This document shows, piece after piece, positions 15,001-21,572 of a DNA stretch of 55,510 bases; within the stretch, counting starts at the first letter, position 1; the number at the start of each line of letters is the position of its first letter. The position numbers and the translations under genes were made by a program. The notes beneath the pieces are model-generated. The model did not search any database. It had not been told where the DNA came from and saw nothing but the letters and a program-made list of their open reading frames with translations. The stretch is from positions 1 to 55,510 of IMG/VR virus record IMGVR_UViG_3300035698_002871, one strand, 5' to 3'. The stretch comes from a virus.

Positions 15001-18000
15001 GTGTAGTATGTTATACCCTTTCCACTGGTCAGTTTCTAGTGTACCATCTTTTGCTGCAGGTTTTGCAGTGTAAGAGCCAGCATCGTAAACACCTATGGTT
15101 AAATTTTCAGATGTTATACCAAACTGTTTCATGATATTATTAGCCTCCTTCTGGAGGATGGTAAGAGATCCAGTTACATCTCTAACAATTGTATTTCCTT
15201 TAGTATCTTGAAATATAAATACAGCAGAAGCACCAGAGAATCTAGAGTATGCACTAGGACCTGAAGCAGTTGTTACAAAGTTTGCTACTGTTTTACCATC
15301 TACTGTCTTAATACCATGGGCACCTCTAATACCTATATTAGATTTTGCTTCCCAATCAAGTTCTGAGAATTTATATTGGTGTAGTCTTGTTATTGTTAGG
15401 TCCCATGGGGCTACCTCACTTGCTAATTTATACTTAGTAGTTACTCTATTTCCATTCCTAGTAAACACTGGTACGTAATCATCTAATGCAATATCTTTTC
15501 CAATTCTATTCTTTTGGAATGCTTGAGAGGCTACTTCTAATTCTTCATCTGATGTTTTATCAGTTAAGTCTACTCCATTATCATCTAGAATCATGAAGTG
15601 GGCTACTCCTTTAACCCCGGTTATTTTCTCATTTCCTGTGATTTTAGATTTAATACTACTTGTTACATATGTAAATCCTTGATCATTAAAGAATTGATTT
15701 CTAACCATTAAAAGGGAGTCTTGTACTCCTTTTCTAGCTTTATAATGAGAATCTTTTACTCTTCCAATCTCTTCAGTATATGTGTTTGACTTTTTATATT
15801 CTACTGAGTTATCTGATTCAACAATTACAGGGGCGGTTACAACTTTTGTTGTATCCACAATTACCTCGTTCTTTGTCATATCATATAACCCTACCTTAGC
15901 TAGGGCTCTAACAGCAGACTCAGCTGCGTAGTCGGGTATTATTTCCAGGGTGGTCTCAATGGTTTGGTTAAGATCTCCAGTGGCTACAACTGACACACCA
16001 GTTCCAAGTGTGCCTAAGACAGCGATAGCTAGTATAATCTTCTTGATAGCATTGACTATTCTAGTAACCATTGCTTTAAACTTAGAAGATCCTTCAGTCT
16101 TCTTATCAGGTGACTTAAGTTTCTCCTTTACAGCTTTCCCAATTTTTTTAGTTGCTTCGTCCGCACCTACTTCAAACTCATTAGCAATAGCTGTTAATTC
16201 TTCTTCAGTAGCTTCCTCTTCAATTTTCTTTTGAATAGCAGCCTCAAGATCTCTAGCTAGTTCTAATGCTTCTTCTTCAGCTTTCTTTTGGTCTTCTAGT
16301 ATCTTTTTTTCACTTTGTTCCTTAAGCTTGGCTACTTCTTCACGTTCAAGATTTCTTCTTTTTTGTTCCCTCTTCTCTTGTTCTACTTCAGTTTCTTTGT
16401 TTAACTGGTCTTCTAGTTCTTTAAGAAGCGTCTCTGCTTCAGCTAGCTCTTTCTCTTTTTTAGCTATCTTATCTTCAAGTGCTTGCTCTTGCTTAGTTTT
16501 AACAGTACTATTTTGTTGTGTTGATTTAGATTCAACCTCAGTCTTAGTTCCTTTACTTGCTTCTAGCTCCTTAATCTTTCTTTCTAGTTCTTTTCTTTTT
16601 TCAATTAGTGGTTTAAGCTTAGCATCTCTTTCTTTCTCTAGCTTTTCTTTATTTTTCTCATCGGAATTTTGCTCAGCCGCTTTGGACGCAGCTGCCCGTT
16701 GTGCCTCTTCTTTGGCCCTTTGTTTCTTTTTAGCTCTTGCTTCAGCTTTGGTAGATTTAACTGACTTCTTTTTCTTACTTCGCTTACTGTCATTCTTAGC
16801 TTTTTCTTTCTTTGTTTTAGCTTTTTTTACTTGGTTCTCTAGATCTTTCTGTGCACCTGCTATAAATTTGTTACGCTCTTCAGTTGAAGCTAGCTCTGCG
16901 TATGCTACATCCATCTCTTTAATGAGTTGTTGCAACATCTCTTTTTTAGTTTGCATACTAACAATTTCATTATTAGATTCTAAGATTCCTTTATATCCTT
17001 CTCGTAAAGAGTCTCCTGGAGATGTATCTTCAGGGTTGGCTTCTTTAAATTCCTTAGTAGCTTCTTCAATAGCCTTTAGATTCTTATCTCTTTTAGCTTT
17101 AGCAAATATCTCTCTCCCTTTTAGCACAGACTTAATATGGTCTCTAAGTACTAAAGGGTCTGTTTTAGAGTTCCTAGTTGTAGGGACTGGGGATCCAAAC
17201 TCTCTAATTGCTTTTAGCTTAGCTTGTGTGGTTCTTAAGTCAGCATTATCATACTCTACTCTTGCATCTTCAATCCACTTTAAAGTTTCTTCCACTGCAG
17301 CTACATCTTGGAAAGCTGTTAGTAAAGTATCATCAGTAGGTAATCCACGAGCAGCTGCTTCACGTTTAATCTCTTCTTGATAATCACTGATCATCTCATT
17401 AAGATTAAGAACTTCAGTTTCAAATGAACGAGTTTGTACTCTATTCATAAACAGTAAGTTACCGTAACCAGACTTTCTTACATCTTCATCACCTCTTACT
17501 TGGTCAGTTTGTATCCTATCAAATACTTTTGTTAGGTACTCTATATCTTTAATACTTTGTTTAGCTAATTTAGGATAATAATTAGGAGACTTAGGATCTA
17601 CATCTAATCCTTTACTACTAGCCTCTTCCTCAGTCATGTTCATAATTTCTTCGTACATACCTGTAAAAGAATCTTTATGACCACTAATAGCAGCATCGTA
17701 GATTCCTAGATTGAACAATGCTTTACTTGCACTTTCATATGCAACTACATCTCCTTTCTCTGATGCTTTAACTAATTCATTCTGTGCTTCCTCAAAAGCA
17801 AGTATCTTTTCAAGAATATAATCCTTATTACTCTGGAAGGATTCAGCACGTTTCTTAGCGTCTCCTTTAGTAGCTCCTAAGGAAGTAAGCATGACAGTTT
17901 GACCTATACCTCCTACAGCTCCAAGTACTGCACTTACTAGTGCCTCCTCGGTTCCCATAGATTGGAACATACGTTCTAAGAAAGTATCTGCTTCCATTCC

Positions 18001-19155
18001 AGTAATGTTACCTGTAGCTAGTCCTCCTTCATAGAGTCCCTCACGTTCAGCAACAACGTTATTAACCTCTTCCCAAGCTTCACGGAATGCCTCACGTTTA
18101 AGTATACCAGCGTATATAGCTTGATGGGATGGAGCTTGTACTCCTGGTTTAGATCCTTTACCTTGTAAATATGTCTTGTATTGATTTTTAGTCCAACCTT
18201 TTGTAGGCTTTAAAGCAGCTTGCGTTGCAGAATAGTAGAAATGATGACGAAACATTGGAAGAACTGAAGTCATATTCAATCCTGTATTCATAACAGTATT
18301 AAGACCAACAGTAGTTGCCGCTGCTGCAGAAGCCTCCTCTACAGTACCACCATCAAGTATTACTTGTTCATATACACGTGCGCCACTCATACCACCTTCG
18401 GTATAAGCTAACTGAGCAGATAGTACTAGACTCGAAGCCATATCAAGTCCCCTGGTAGTATTAATAAGTTTTGATAGTCCTTTGGCACCTTTCGCATATG
18501 CACCTCCAAGACCAGCTCCTGTAATACCAAATTCAGCGATAGATTCTACAAGACCCAATCCATTTTTAATCCACCAACCAGAGTCAGTGGCAAATACTTC
18601 GTTGGGTTCTTCTAGATATATAGGGTTAACCTCGTCAAGTTTCTTTCTCCATTTCTGAGCGAATTGTGTAAGAGCATTTGAATAGTCTCCTCCCTCTTGT
18701 GTAACTGTATTCCACTGGGCTTCAAAGTCCCCTAGATAACCTACATTCTCAATTAGTCCTAAACCTATAGCAGGTATAAGAGTAAGAGCTGCATTACCTA
18801 ATTGCTCACCAGTTCCTTGACGGATAGCTCGCATCTTCTGTAACGCTTCTTCACCACCTGTTGGCATGAAGACAGTTGTTAAATAGTCTTTGTAATTTTC
18901 TACAGATTCTCCTCCTTTAAATACAGTAGGACTATATGCTGGTATAGCATTAGCTTCATCTGAGTAACCTACCATATGTGTAGTTACCTCATCAGAAGGT
19001 CCTCCCATAGATGGTTGTGACTGAGGATTTTTATTACCTAGTACATCTGTATTAGTTGTATCTACAGATATAGGTTTTGTTGTTACTTCTACATTTGAGG
19101 GATCTACTGAGATAGATTTCGTAGTAACAGGCTTCTTAGCGCTTGGTTGATCCAT
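1..19155 (-). CDS. Giant virion protein with RNA-polymerase-like core and polyvalent domains (C-terminus outside window)
   Basis: One frame is open from ATG at 19155 to the left edge (6385 codons, no stop seen), so the protein is larger still. Visible in order: hydrophobic Ala/Gly-rich segments in the first 590 residues; a Lys/Glu coiled coil at about 590-990; a hydrophobic stretch near 1030-1060; an acidic linker near 1520-1550; an RNA-polymerase-like core with RQKMPGK (3259-3265), RIPTQGHSSM (from 3365) and the loop MGADFDFDKLY (Asp 3404, 3406, 3408), matching the DxDxD metal loop of crAss-like two-barrel RNA polymerases; a GNAT-like segment (YRNKGLGK, near 3600); a polyvalent-type segment (KKILFPTGETAAK, near 3970); zincin motif HEYAH (4158-4162); zincin motif HEALH (5099-5103); and a GDN...GTGGQA..R domain of unknown function (about 5325-5450). 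It follows two cargo-like genes with a 10-base gap. Family knowledge says such proteins are packaged and injected to transcribe early genes; that role is inferred here. Confidence 0.85.
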   Translation of the reverse strand, partial: MDQPSAKKPVTTKSISVDPSNVEVTTKPISVDTTNTDVLGNKNPQSQPSMGGPSDEVTTHMVGYSDEANAIPAYSPTVFKGGESVENYKDYLTTVFMPTGGEEALQKMRAIRQGTGEQLGNAALTLIPAIGLGLIENVGYLGDFEAQWNTVTQEGGDYSNALTQFAQKWRKKLDEVNPIYLEEPNEVFATDSGWWIKNGLGLVESIAEFGITGAGLGGAYAKGAKGLSKLINTTRGLDMASSLVLSAQLAYTEGGMSGARVYEQVILDGGTVEEASAAAATTVGLNTVMNTGLNMTSVLPMFRHHFYYSATQAALKPTKGWTKNQYKTYLQGKGSKPGVQAPSHQAIYAGILKREAFREAWEEVNNVVAEREGLYEGGLATGNITGMEADTFLERMFQSMGTEEALVSAVLGAVGGIGQTVMLTSLGATKGDAKKRAESFQSNKDYILEKILAFEEAQNELVKASEKGDVVAYESASKALFNLGIYDAAISGHKDSFTGMYEEIMNMTEEEASSKGLDVDPKSPNYYPKLAKQSIKDIEYLTKVFDRIQTDQVRGDEDVRKSGYGNLLFMNRVQTRSFETEVLNLNEMISDYQEEIKREAAARGLPTDDTLLTAFQDVAAVEETLKWIEDARVEYDNADLRTTQAKLKAIREFGSPVPTTRNSKTDPLVLRDHIKSVLKGREIFAKAKRDKNLKAIEEATKEFKEANPEDTSPGDSLREGYKGILESNNEIVSMQTKKEMLQQLIKEMDVAYAELASTEERNKFIAGAQKDLENQVKKAKTKKEKAKNDSKRSKKKKSVKSTKAEARAKKKQRAKEEAQRAAASKAAEQNSDEKNKEKLEKERDAKLKPLIEKRKELERKIKELEASKGTKTEVESKSTQQNSTVKTKQEQALEDKIAKKEKELAEAETLLKELEDQLNKETEVEQEKREQKRRNLEREEVAKLKEQSEKKILEDQKKAEEEALELARDLEAAIQKKIEEEATEEELTAIANEFEVGADEATKKIGKAVKEKLKSPDKKTEGSSKFKAMVTRIVNAIKKIILAIAVLGTLGTGVSVVATGDLNQTIETTLEIIPDYAAESAVRALAKVGLYDMTKNEVIVDTTKVVTAPVIVESDNSVEYKKSNTYTEEIGRVKDSHYKARKGVQDSLLMVRNQFFNDQGFTYVTSSIKSKITGNEKITGVKGVAHFMILDDNGVDLTDKTSDEELEVASQAFQKNRIGKDIALDDYVPVFTRNGNRVTTKYKLASEVAPWDLTITRLHQYKFSELDWEAKSNIGIRGAHGIKTVDGKTVANFVTTASGPSAYSRFSGASAVFIFQDTKGNTIVRDVTGSLTILQKEANNIMKQFGITSENLTIGVYDAGSYTAKPAAKDGTLETDQWKGYNILHPHSGGALIIPEARTPIDNDRTPTVPGDVQFGLLGLLAAFKRARRRFKGTSQEDINELKAEIKKSKEEADKLKQQQKKKTTTTPNPTDSKLLASLKAQLRTVIKKISAIYDEYEDKITRLEEAAIQTDEESEKETTPEEVVTEINTDTSEDEETSDQSGADFEESIKSKTQGAPNVMFDGVKLVPAASSIAYLSRQYERLQREILPNMYREWKTSTDLDKNPNLYLPFESHSKYQKGTPLTLRIDTSYAENGETYEELKDSVDSVPIGIYDEADNLLGYVHDLRWIEAHSVITHPNGETENSYDNVADVIEDFAGNVEGQARLARMMRSTILSAGPEAVFTSSIESRGFGTLYVTSDYGKIASRVPDWEKLGFVVSHNGIYKANRDTIAEDNFGKDFITAVKEFPNGVPFIVIPAPNGEYAAVPFYPPTLKETMKGELLDTVIGAMKAHIESNTKVSKKILLETGSDIATMSGLRNFLNSITFVSSRTLEQFRDYADNDDIKGRPTHLNISKDGIHIARHKSTPIKVTLDNLEEVKVILENKNINVNIDRINSEAKFNLPLISLDGKVTSNSFENYNTFIATNGETDIEGTRIESKGEVEYGYFDQPVTTIDVITILDQGKETIETPTPPINDDYEDTSKEDTGFEDFEGIFGALAKNDNLPEDLDKVLKNSIELSDEQAEELNSIETGYTVNDRTGGKPFTSYQQSEVISFMLARLANMIKGNIHPTTTFALIKDQMQVIADNLKRIAEAKVDPKSEFTIKILKRFVTESELASYSDTEKQALAEEKLHFFNKVINNWENQKGISDNLETIEHTGFVQLALDYIERIGYTIEGEEGDWTTVVDTTISKLDSVEDEESNDLPGYEGIISLYERQGWSDLARWQIDVKDTASAHMKLFLTSIEDLEIDPQTQKIIPKKNFLGFNKSVSADTTFGELMTVLADINPNFDDFMTHIEVSYPHNATLQAVRLRLLRDENTHLRNEFVSTFSNTRSQMITLLWKRVRRSDDSYAYVMTPINTNRNAIHQRIKDQWLENQKTSPITKENDKGELVIDKEEAAKYVADIKKLGKLAAKNPKGDAFNELISGTHEALKSIGIFLSEDALINISKTSKKRFNSTFDYLYKNGVFHTIGQHLIGMKKSDRDNPNDLELLVNNPLLNESSVTTLARIESGFTTSVYSHSHSTGEGKTVFSYIKPSYLSHKVRELKTKGHVILDNLSSISYSKDSRYLRQLKESTKFREEGFNIFYADTIKKDGSKANEGITRTNMSDIDMETWVVSLLQNRGMVYSDSQSEGKRYVMNVPWLTISDKTATPILKTVKENINFNVKALQKKNKLELGKNGKSMILEMVQAEAKRITNYQSIEEGNKNKSKEEKEALKKQHIDFYDDGGAEHFFFFPFLNEMDELWTMEGEKKILTMTVEDLKNVVLPRVQQHFYDVALETVQRWVSMGLLDPESPTSSPVLDSSYVKTIPTEYKDKNDPTLLWMYAALDVELNTTFAYSEMSRLISGDPALAWKGDSVITSLIQYQKRLAKDIAPGADGNWAKGSLVNYVFVDDNIVKAEHLKEYIKILGGAFRYDEINTTDAQELTTVSEHIKVLWAYGKISKAVYDQVESKIAEASEKKKAPVFNSDELSFILQPMKPVYVGDVFDTTRDVRRIHYIKSSSIPLVPQLVENSELQEVMEEMHNHNIDRLAFKSASKIGTINSQVIFSEGTLKSDLDFSTPIILPRDGFRIQQDMPYDPLKSKIVTMSQVNKLLFEGILDMKDFELPGFNEKMTGKKLKEHKEDLRKQMMELGKIELMERLGAEETTEGNYRFKDLNLIRKILVEEAILREYPVNDLRSLELTKDGTGFIIPLAYNNSVKVIESMLMSLIDSTIIRQKMPGKSYVQAAAGAGFKGKNSLNQLSKRDKEAITYIEGFDFKKGLQFIHSADGKTKAAQVLLPSYFHNEDGTLVKTEEFTKIVNGKKVVDKDKLPDSMRRAIAARIPTQGHSSMLPIEVVGFLPTYMGDLVIAPNGITNQMGADFDFDKLYFYFYNHKVIDGKIFNYNDKREILNHIIETSQKDNTTADLTTKLQELFGDRVGFTMTNNPVWEKGDNVLNQKDYDNRVDYNLKAVSILSSDKAKQVFAKGKKNNWDLNKILTELQIPKEQKQIILDKYKDKVSEQEFIKDFSIKPNNENHPEDANTYDIVYKNNKIGVVALLEGKNKTIKGVKLEEKYRNKGLGKQLYKYLNHLANKNEGVLTSDPEQQSESARRLWNSLIKEGLVSKAKADEQVLKFNTSNLREEIITSLLAENSFVVEVNTAMETSFEVKNQRGVNQDEDGVLLDDSPFSYDIEEESAPTQKYANLAAPGGTNYTVKTIQTPAILNQSMAHTNDFSSGVPNMLGWIRTDEKTIGGEIETINTEVLDDVTFDDEGRPEPTLSVLTSQKTTGGELTKTLRVQEIQSPLFQYGRKSKDLTASSYTTPKKGDKVILRHVEGHMVTGTVDSYSPETEAEFLPDENQWEPDFPASIKLKDEPIIFLDGYQIDVITSEEQLDKENNLKKFSASRNQFLQLLNKDGNWVNFFIQSLVQDSIKKGYKKILFPTGETAAKIQGHETIASEIKNIDARIISVKKGSLRFDKTDKGIQKEISMNKNRDFGLQNIEDILFAMRPSDNRVKEFESKGYITNVRIDIDTKQLSELEAKKQRMKTEGLEKLKPIEAFYANKVTDILNKLYSIKEITDEHSNTWNEIDISSPKVLQEILLQKDEADKIIGQANIDAGTVLIDALNKKEDTIPHEYAHHYIAWFRETAIVKEAIKKWGSEEALVQAIGEEAVARKGEAYSWWKKFSDFVANLFSSLDESTKEELVQALTSAFLTDSNLKAIEEAYKKDRKGKTKGMKDLQNDYIDVHWSVLTHPKMLKRILQPVDQDNLSNAIKKIENVKKTVKKASDTYYTRRGQQQSFISNRYGKSGVSIMSLASTFNASAQDKDLFLRQPDEPIDSVRKIDIEIAPGEFLSLSDLSGNGYHLFKNEDKTSSEISKQMVISDIQSAAVDNANDQKLDKVNLNDITFGAAIAMSILQSPDTNKKYGKTLGIEYITNLLVQPILLDYVQEYSNQEASVIANTGGLPQDRATDIIKERWTQKIKDSNGEVTVLRNDTATFSTNILLAKLGTDNSTIQELNDQLAIFELFKKFEEVGNSLLQVQIAINSDTKGAGKDLFHASDKSDKVEKFVKHNKLIANTSNLLGYKDQKEKFQYSTELGKAYEHGPKLAQELYKSLLPEYTDVDRARIFKEIENHIAREKLTPILKRQIFDQLKAYLYSSIEAGITYNSKADRKRLLLGKNSLAHRVHKAKTAKATKDNILLKRIRTDINPLTKEASTIHFEGTSAIQLDDAENVQAFTDLLVNKDTRDLATDLIKYLYLTGARQRANNFMRYIPFDWIKISGLAETIRGFNKMDMAEYAFKFIRQYIQHNPDLVYSVPDKFVGLDLMGRPLIDNTALYFTMPPINGDLSPELDNLVQDAGLVNMHFPKYLRARDTKNNEWVLYEETEAMPGGGIYVRIPTLGNKSIEEFQPKSTKAKSLYVKNNPSKIQQTYIDKLVKELEEEYGVEPVIAPDHAILPEQTPIVIPNPDGGSLTLKQRYGINKTGNISNALPNMLNKIAETSLNPSYRALAAIINSSLHRFPYKGKLTIETGSDTEIGHVTPSFVKNRIDMGFHEDLFDTNMYTTTEADAIILHEALHASTVMLLVAYQVQNNVGMGAEFRAKNKGKVDNLNTAVLTKEEKEYAKELFAVHKILLKELEKKFGKDTITNFINLRKELFTSKGDVKESRDRIFDEMSLIAGSPENFNFLYHATSIEEFAVALPTDKKIQEFANNIKFTSKKTLWDRIKDIYNKFIKALAESIGLKVKPGSALEAGLHAILGLTEQTTFILRTEPLTEAEKATSLPQTSEVEVVARYSNSDVKTNPDKIYVFGDNIRRTGTGGQAQIRNNENAFGIATKLKPSNSADAFMSDNDLQSNKDVINSDIVKIKEDGRSLVFPKDGFGTGLAKLKQKAPQTYAYLKQRLQEEFGFNNDTGIVDKNSNQEGQLDMFEYRVGAPRKKGTNRLDTFLIETIARIDARTKSLKQASSKLNANTSNFQQEIERLGIERHKLIQDKNVTDITDLAKKSLDWVINILDNPQITDTELKQAKMTIELWADIRKVLYPSDAEQPTASMEEVLKELEELSNSLTDRAAKINLKFISGEINKNLIQQTTPKSLQKLKDIGVGRKYFLDASETKVPLLSFVAKTLKDAKRDASYRAEEASKEIEKQREKLKASPAYQKHGFDLMFQKDENGEWTGDRVDRLSQLWYKDRYNLQRRIHNSNKGTVDYYKEITKYKKWLKGNNIIVDSRILYGEESTQEEKDEHIKMLKEKVGDEQAKIMLANADRQWKNFLDHLEGTITREEAKVIEIVNYSQDDADKALEYEMDTKSPINLLDELYSGLASSTLGVNNYHKIIMHPDPNSDANKKYFDKQYAEIEKDEVYSKFFDWFTETMADHIEKIPPHLRMENQVHTNFLPKVQNELVQRMLDSNFEGAWSEASSKFLEGISAVDIKEAPLTGVGGQEVKDIPFPYLKLPTKQTMVIDPQTGQKVLTSYQDRATQTTDVLRALEIFGHAAYNFEHLNRIEDTVLLAQRVVYEAEEIQVDSSGNTLYDKLRNKIYTKDGELTNLKDSVSYTIDAMLYGDRQRDEIYTNKEVIIDKEVKEEKERLTKLLEELQIAYASDEISTPKYIVENKRLTEELDAIITRKVTVSGLGGILMNFTQMKGMAYNPFSATANLGFGLMGNMIHANGREDFTTGEALTAFRLMLNNVGKLGGITTDTALMITAMVNKFDLLFEVNEAAYAGSKRNKGVSKISRVTRNIGVYEFQTRSEFFIQGMSLVAMMLHHKVKDITGKERKLLEAFDKDGEWKVEEFGENTEWSGNIADKSQMKEFRKFRNRAIQVNKKIHGNYDPNSPIVMKSYILGRFLLQFRSWMPEGLAS

Positions 19156-19165
19156 TTATAGTGGT

Positions 19166-21571
19166 TTAAAACTTCGGTTGTTTTGATGTTACGGCTCTTT
19201 CTTTTTGTATTCGCTCATATTCTTTCACTAGTTCTTTTGGTACTTGTTGACCTAGCCCTTCGTGTTGTATAATAGTACTAATTATTTCAGCGTCTGCTTC
19301 ATTCATTCCGTCTTCCATCAGTGTCTTTTTAGCAGTTAGAGCTTCTATGTGTACTTCTTCCCTAAGTTTAAGTTTTAAAGCTAGGTCTTCTCCATCTGCT
19401 GCTCCAGTTGTCATAGGAGTAAATAAAAGTTCACCACCATTAGCACCAGGTGTTTCATATCCTGCAACATAACCTTGTGGTGTACTTTTAACTACCACAT
19501 TATTTCCATTAGCAGATATAAATTTCTGCTTAAGAGGAGTACTATCTCCTCCTTGGTGTAGACTATAAATATCAGCTTTAGCAATTGCAGGTCCGTAGTC
19601 ATGGATAGCTAATATTTGATTTCCTAATTTTTGAGTGCTTATTACAGGATCATTTATCATATCTAATGCTATCTGTCTAATTTCTTCTCTACCTTGTCGC
19701 CCTTGAGATATTTGATAACTACCTAATGCTTCCTCTTTAGTGCCTCCTTTGTCATAAACAGTTAGTATTGCCTTATTATTACCATTAACATCCATATTTG
19801 CTGTAAGGTTAAATTCAGTCCTGTAAGCTCCTACACCAAAATCATCTTTTAAGTCATCTAATATAGGACGGTTTGATTCTGTATTAGACCATCCAGTCGC
19901 TTGGTGGTTATTTATATTATTTTCTTGTGCTATAGCCCAGTTTGATCCGAAAGTACCTTTAGTACTTGTGAATGATGTAGCTTGCTTCTTAAGAAGTTCT
20001 TTATTTTCTATTAGTTCCTCTATATGTTCCTTTCCTCCTACTAGTGCTGTTATTCCATCTTCTACTATTTGATCAGCCTTTTCTGCGCTTATGTTTAATT
20101 CTTTAGCAACACGGGCTTTCAGGGCGCCTGCAGGGTCTGAGATATGAACTCCTATTTTACTAAGTATCCCATTATCAGGTAACATTGTTATTCCTTGAAA
20201 AACAAGTTCTTGTGTTAAGTCACTAACCACATTATTTCTACTACTATTAAATAAAGTTTTATCTTCTCCATATAACATATCTTTATCTATACCTAGCAAT
20301 TCAAGTTGTTCTATTGCATATGTTTGATCAGGAGTAAGATTTGCTTCTCTATATTTTCTAAGTTCTGTACTTATAAAATTAGTGTTAGCATTTAATGTTC
20401 GTTTTTGTGTGGCTAATTCTTCTACAGTTGCCTCATAACCTTGTGGCATGTAAGTAACTACGCCTTCATCGTTAGTTACAATTTTATCCTTTAAAAAATC
20501 TACTTTACTTTGTAATCCTGCAACTTTATCTTTGGTTGTTTCTACCTGTTCTTGGAATTCATAGAAAGTCTCTGAGTCAGTAAGGTCAGTTAATCCAGCA
20601 TTATGTGTAGCATCAACTTGGTATTCAGGTTCCTCTGCTTTTTTCTTTGCAGCAAGTTCCTCTGTTAGGTTCTTACGAATATCAACATTCATAGTTTCAT
20701 TTCTTTTTTGTTTTCCTAGTGCTACTCCATGGACTTGTTCAACAAAAGGATTGCCACGTCTAGGTACCATTTTACCTTCTTCATTCTCTTGAAGTATATT
20801 TCCCCAACCTGCTTGCGGGTTTGATGATAATATTCCACTTTGTTCTAAAGAAGCAAGTAAGTCTGGGTTACTACTAGCTTGTTTTATAATAGAGTTTACT
20901 ATAATATCATAATCTAATGTTTCTATAGTACCTTCTACAAATGCTTTTTCTAAATCTCCTTGTTGAATAATCTTTTTTGTTTTTTCAGATATACCTCGTA
21001 AGTAAGGAATAGTGTTAGAACTAATATTTTTTACTGCCTCATTGATGTATTCAGTAGTATTTATTTTATTAACAGGTTGCTGACCACTAAATGCATTATA
21101 GCTTCCATCTTCTTGAAAGTTGGTGCCTTCAAATTGACTAGTAGCAAACCCAACTAGTCGTTGAGCTTCGGCAGGTGATAGACCACTATCTTTTATTCCT
21201 TTATAGATACCATCTTTATAAGCATGTGCTGCGTCAAAGTTGGCTTGTATAGCACTCATAGAACCACGAGTCATTTCTTTATTCATCTTAGTTCGATAAG
21301 CATTTATCTGTGGCATAGCAGCAAATGGATCCCTACCTAAGAGTTCACTTAAAGGTGCTAGACCTTCTTCCATCTCAGATATCTTTGCATTACGAGCTCT
21401 AGTATCTACATCTCCAAATGCATCCACATTATATTGAGCAGCTATATCATCGGCTATTTTAATGCCTTTCTCCTCTTCAGCACGCATCATCTCACCTGCA
21501 CCAAATAGATGCTCCATAGGCATTGGAATGAATGTTGATTGAACCGCTTGGTCATATCTATTACTTGCCAT
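19166..21571 (-). CDS. Putative internal virion (cargo) protein
   Basis: 801 residues, soluble, with no signal peptide. The N-terminus (FIPMPMEHLFGAGEMM) resembles the conserved start of large virion proteins that lie between the tail gene and the RNA polymerase gene in crAss-like phages. The rest is largely helical and charged, with several E/K-rich stretches, and ends in a Lys/Gln-rich tail. It sits one base after the 785-residue gene and 10 bases before the giant gene, so the three are probably co-transcribed and co-packaged. No catalytic motif was recognised. The cargo assignment rests on position and general character. Confidence 0.6.
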   Translation of the reverse strand: MASNRYDQAVQSTFIPMPMEHLFGAGEMMRAEEEKGIKIADDIAAQYNVDAFGDVDTRARNAKISEMEEGLAPLSELLGRDPFAAMPQINAYRTKMNKEMTRGSMSAIQANFDAAHAYKDGIYKGIKDSGLSPAEAQRLVGFATSQFEGTNFQEDGSYNAFSGQQPVNKINTTEYINEAVKNISSNTIPYLRGISEKTKKIIQQGDLEKAFVEGTIETLDYDIIVNSIIKQASSNPDLLASLEQSGILSSNPQAGWGNILQENEEGKMVPRRGNPFVEQVHGVALGKQKRNETMNVDIRKNLTEELAAKKKAEEPEYQVDATHNAGLTDLTDSETFYEFQEQVETTKDKVAGLQSKVDFLKDKIVTNDEGVVTYMPQGYEATVEELATQKRTLNANTNFISTELRKYREANLTPDQTYAIEQLELLGIDKDMLYGEDKTLFNSSRNNVVSDLTQELVFQGITMLPDNGILSKIGVHISDPAGALKARVAKELNISAEKADQIVEDGITALVGGKEHIEELIENKELLKKQATSFTSTKGTFGSNWAIAQENNINNHQATGWSNTESNRPILDDLKDDFGVGAYRTEFNLTANMDVNGNNKAILTVYDKGGTKEEALGSYQISQGRQGREEIRQIALDMINDPVISTQKLGNQILAIHDYGPAIAKADIYSLHQGGDSTPLKQKFISANGNNVVVKSTPQGYVAGYETPGANGGELLFTPMTTGAADGEDLALKLKLREEVHIEALTAKKTLMEDGMNEADAEIISTIIQHEGLGQQVPKELVKEYERIQKERAVTSKQPKF

Positions 21572-21572
21572 T

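Noticed and set aside
16328-17380. Plus-strand frame of 350 codons, Ser/Leu/Phe-rich
   Set aside because: It is the antisense of the Lys/Glu coiled-coil region of the giant gene; such coiled coils produce long open antisense frames. No start signal or family pattern.
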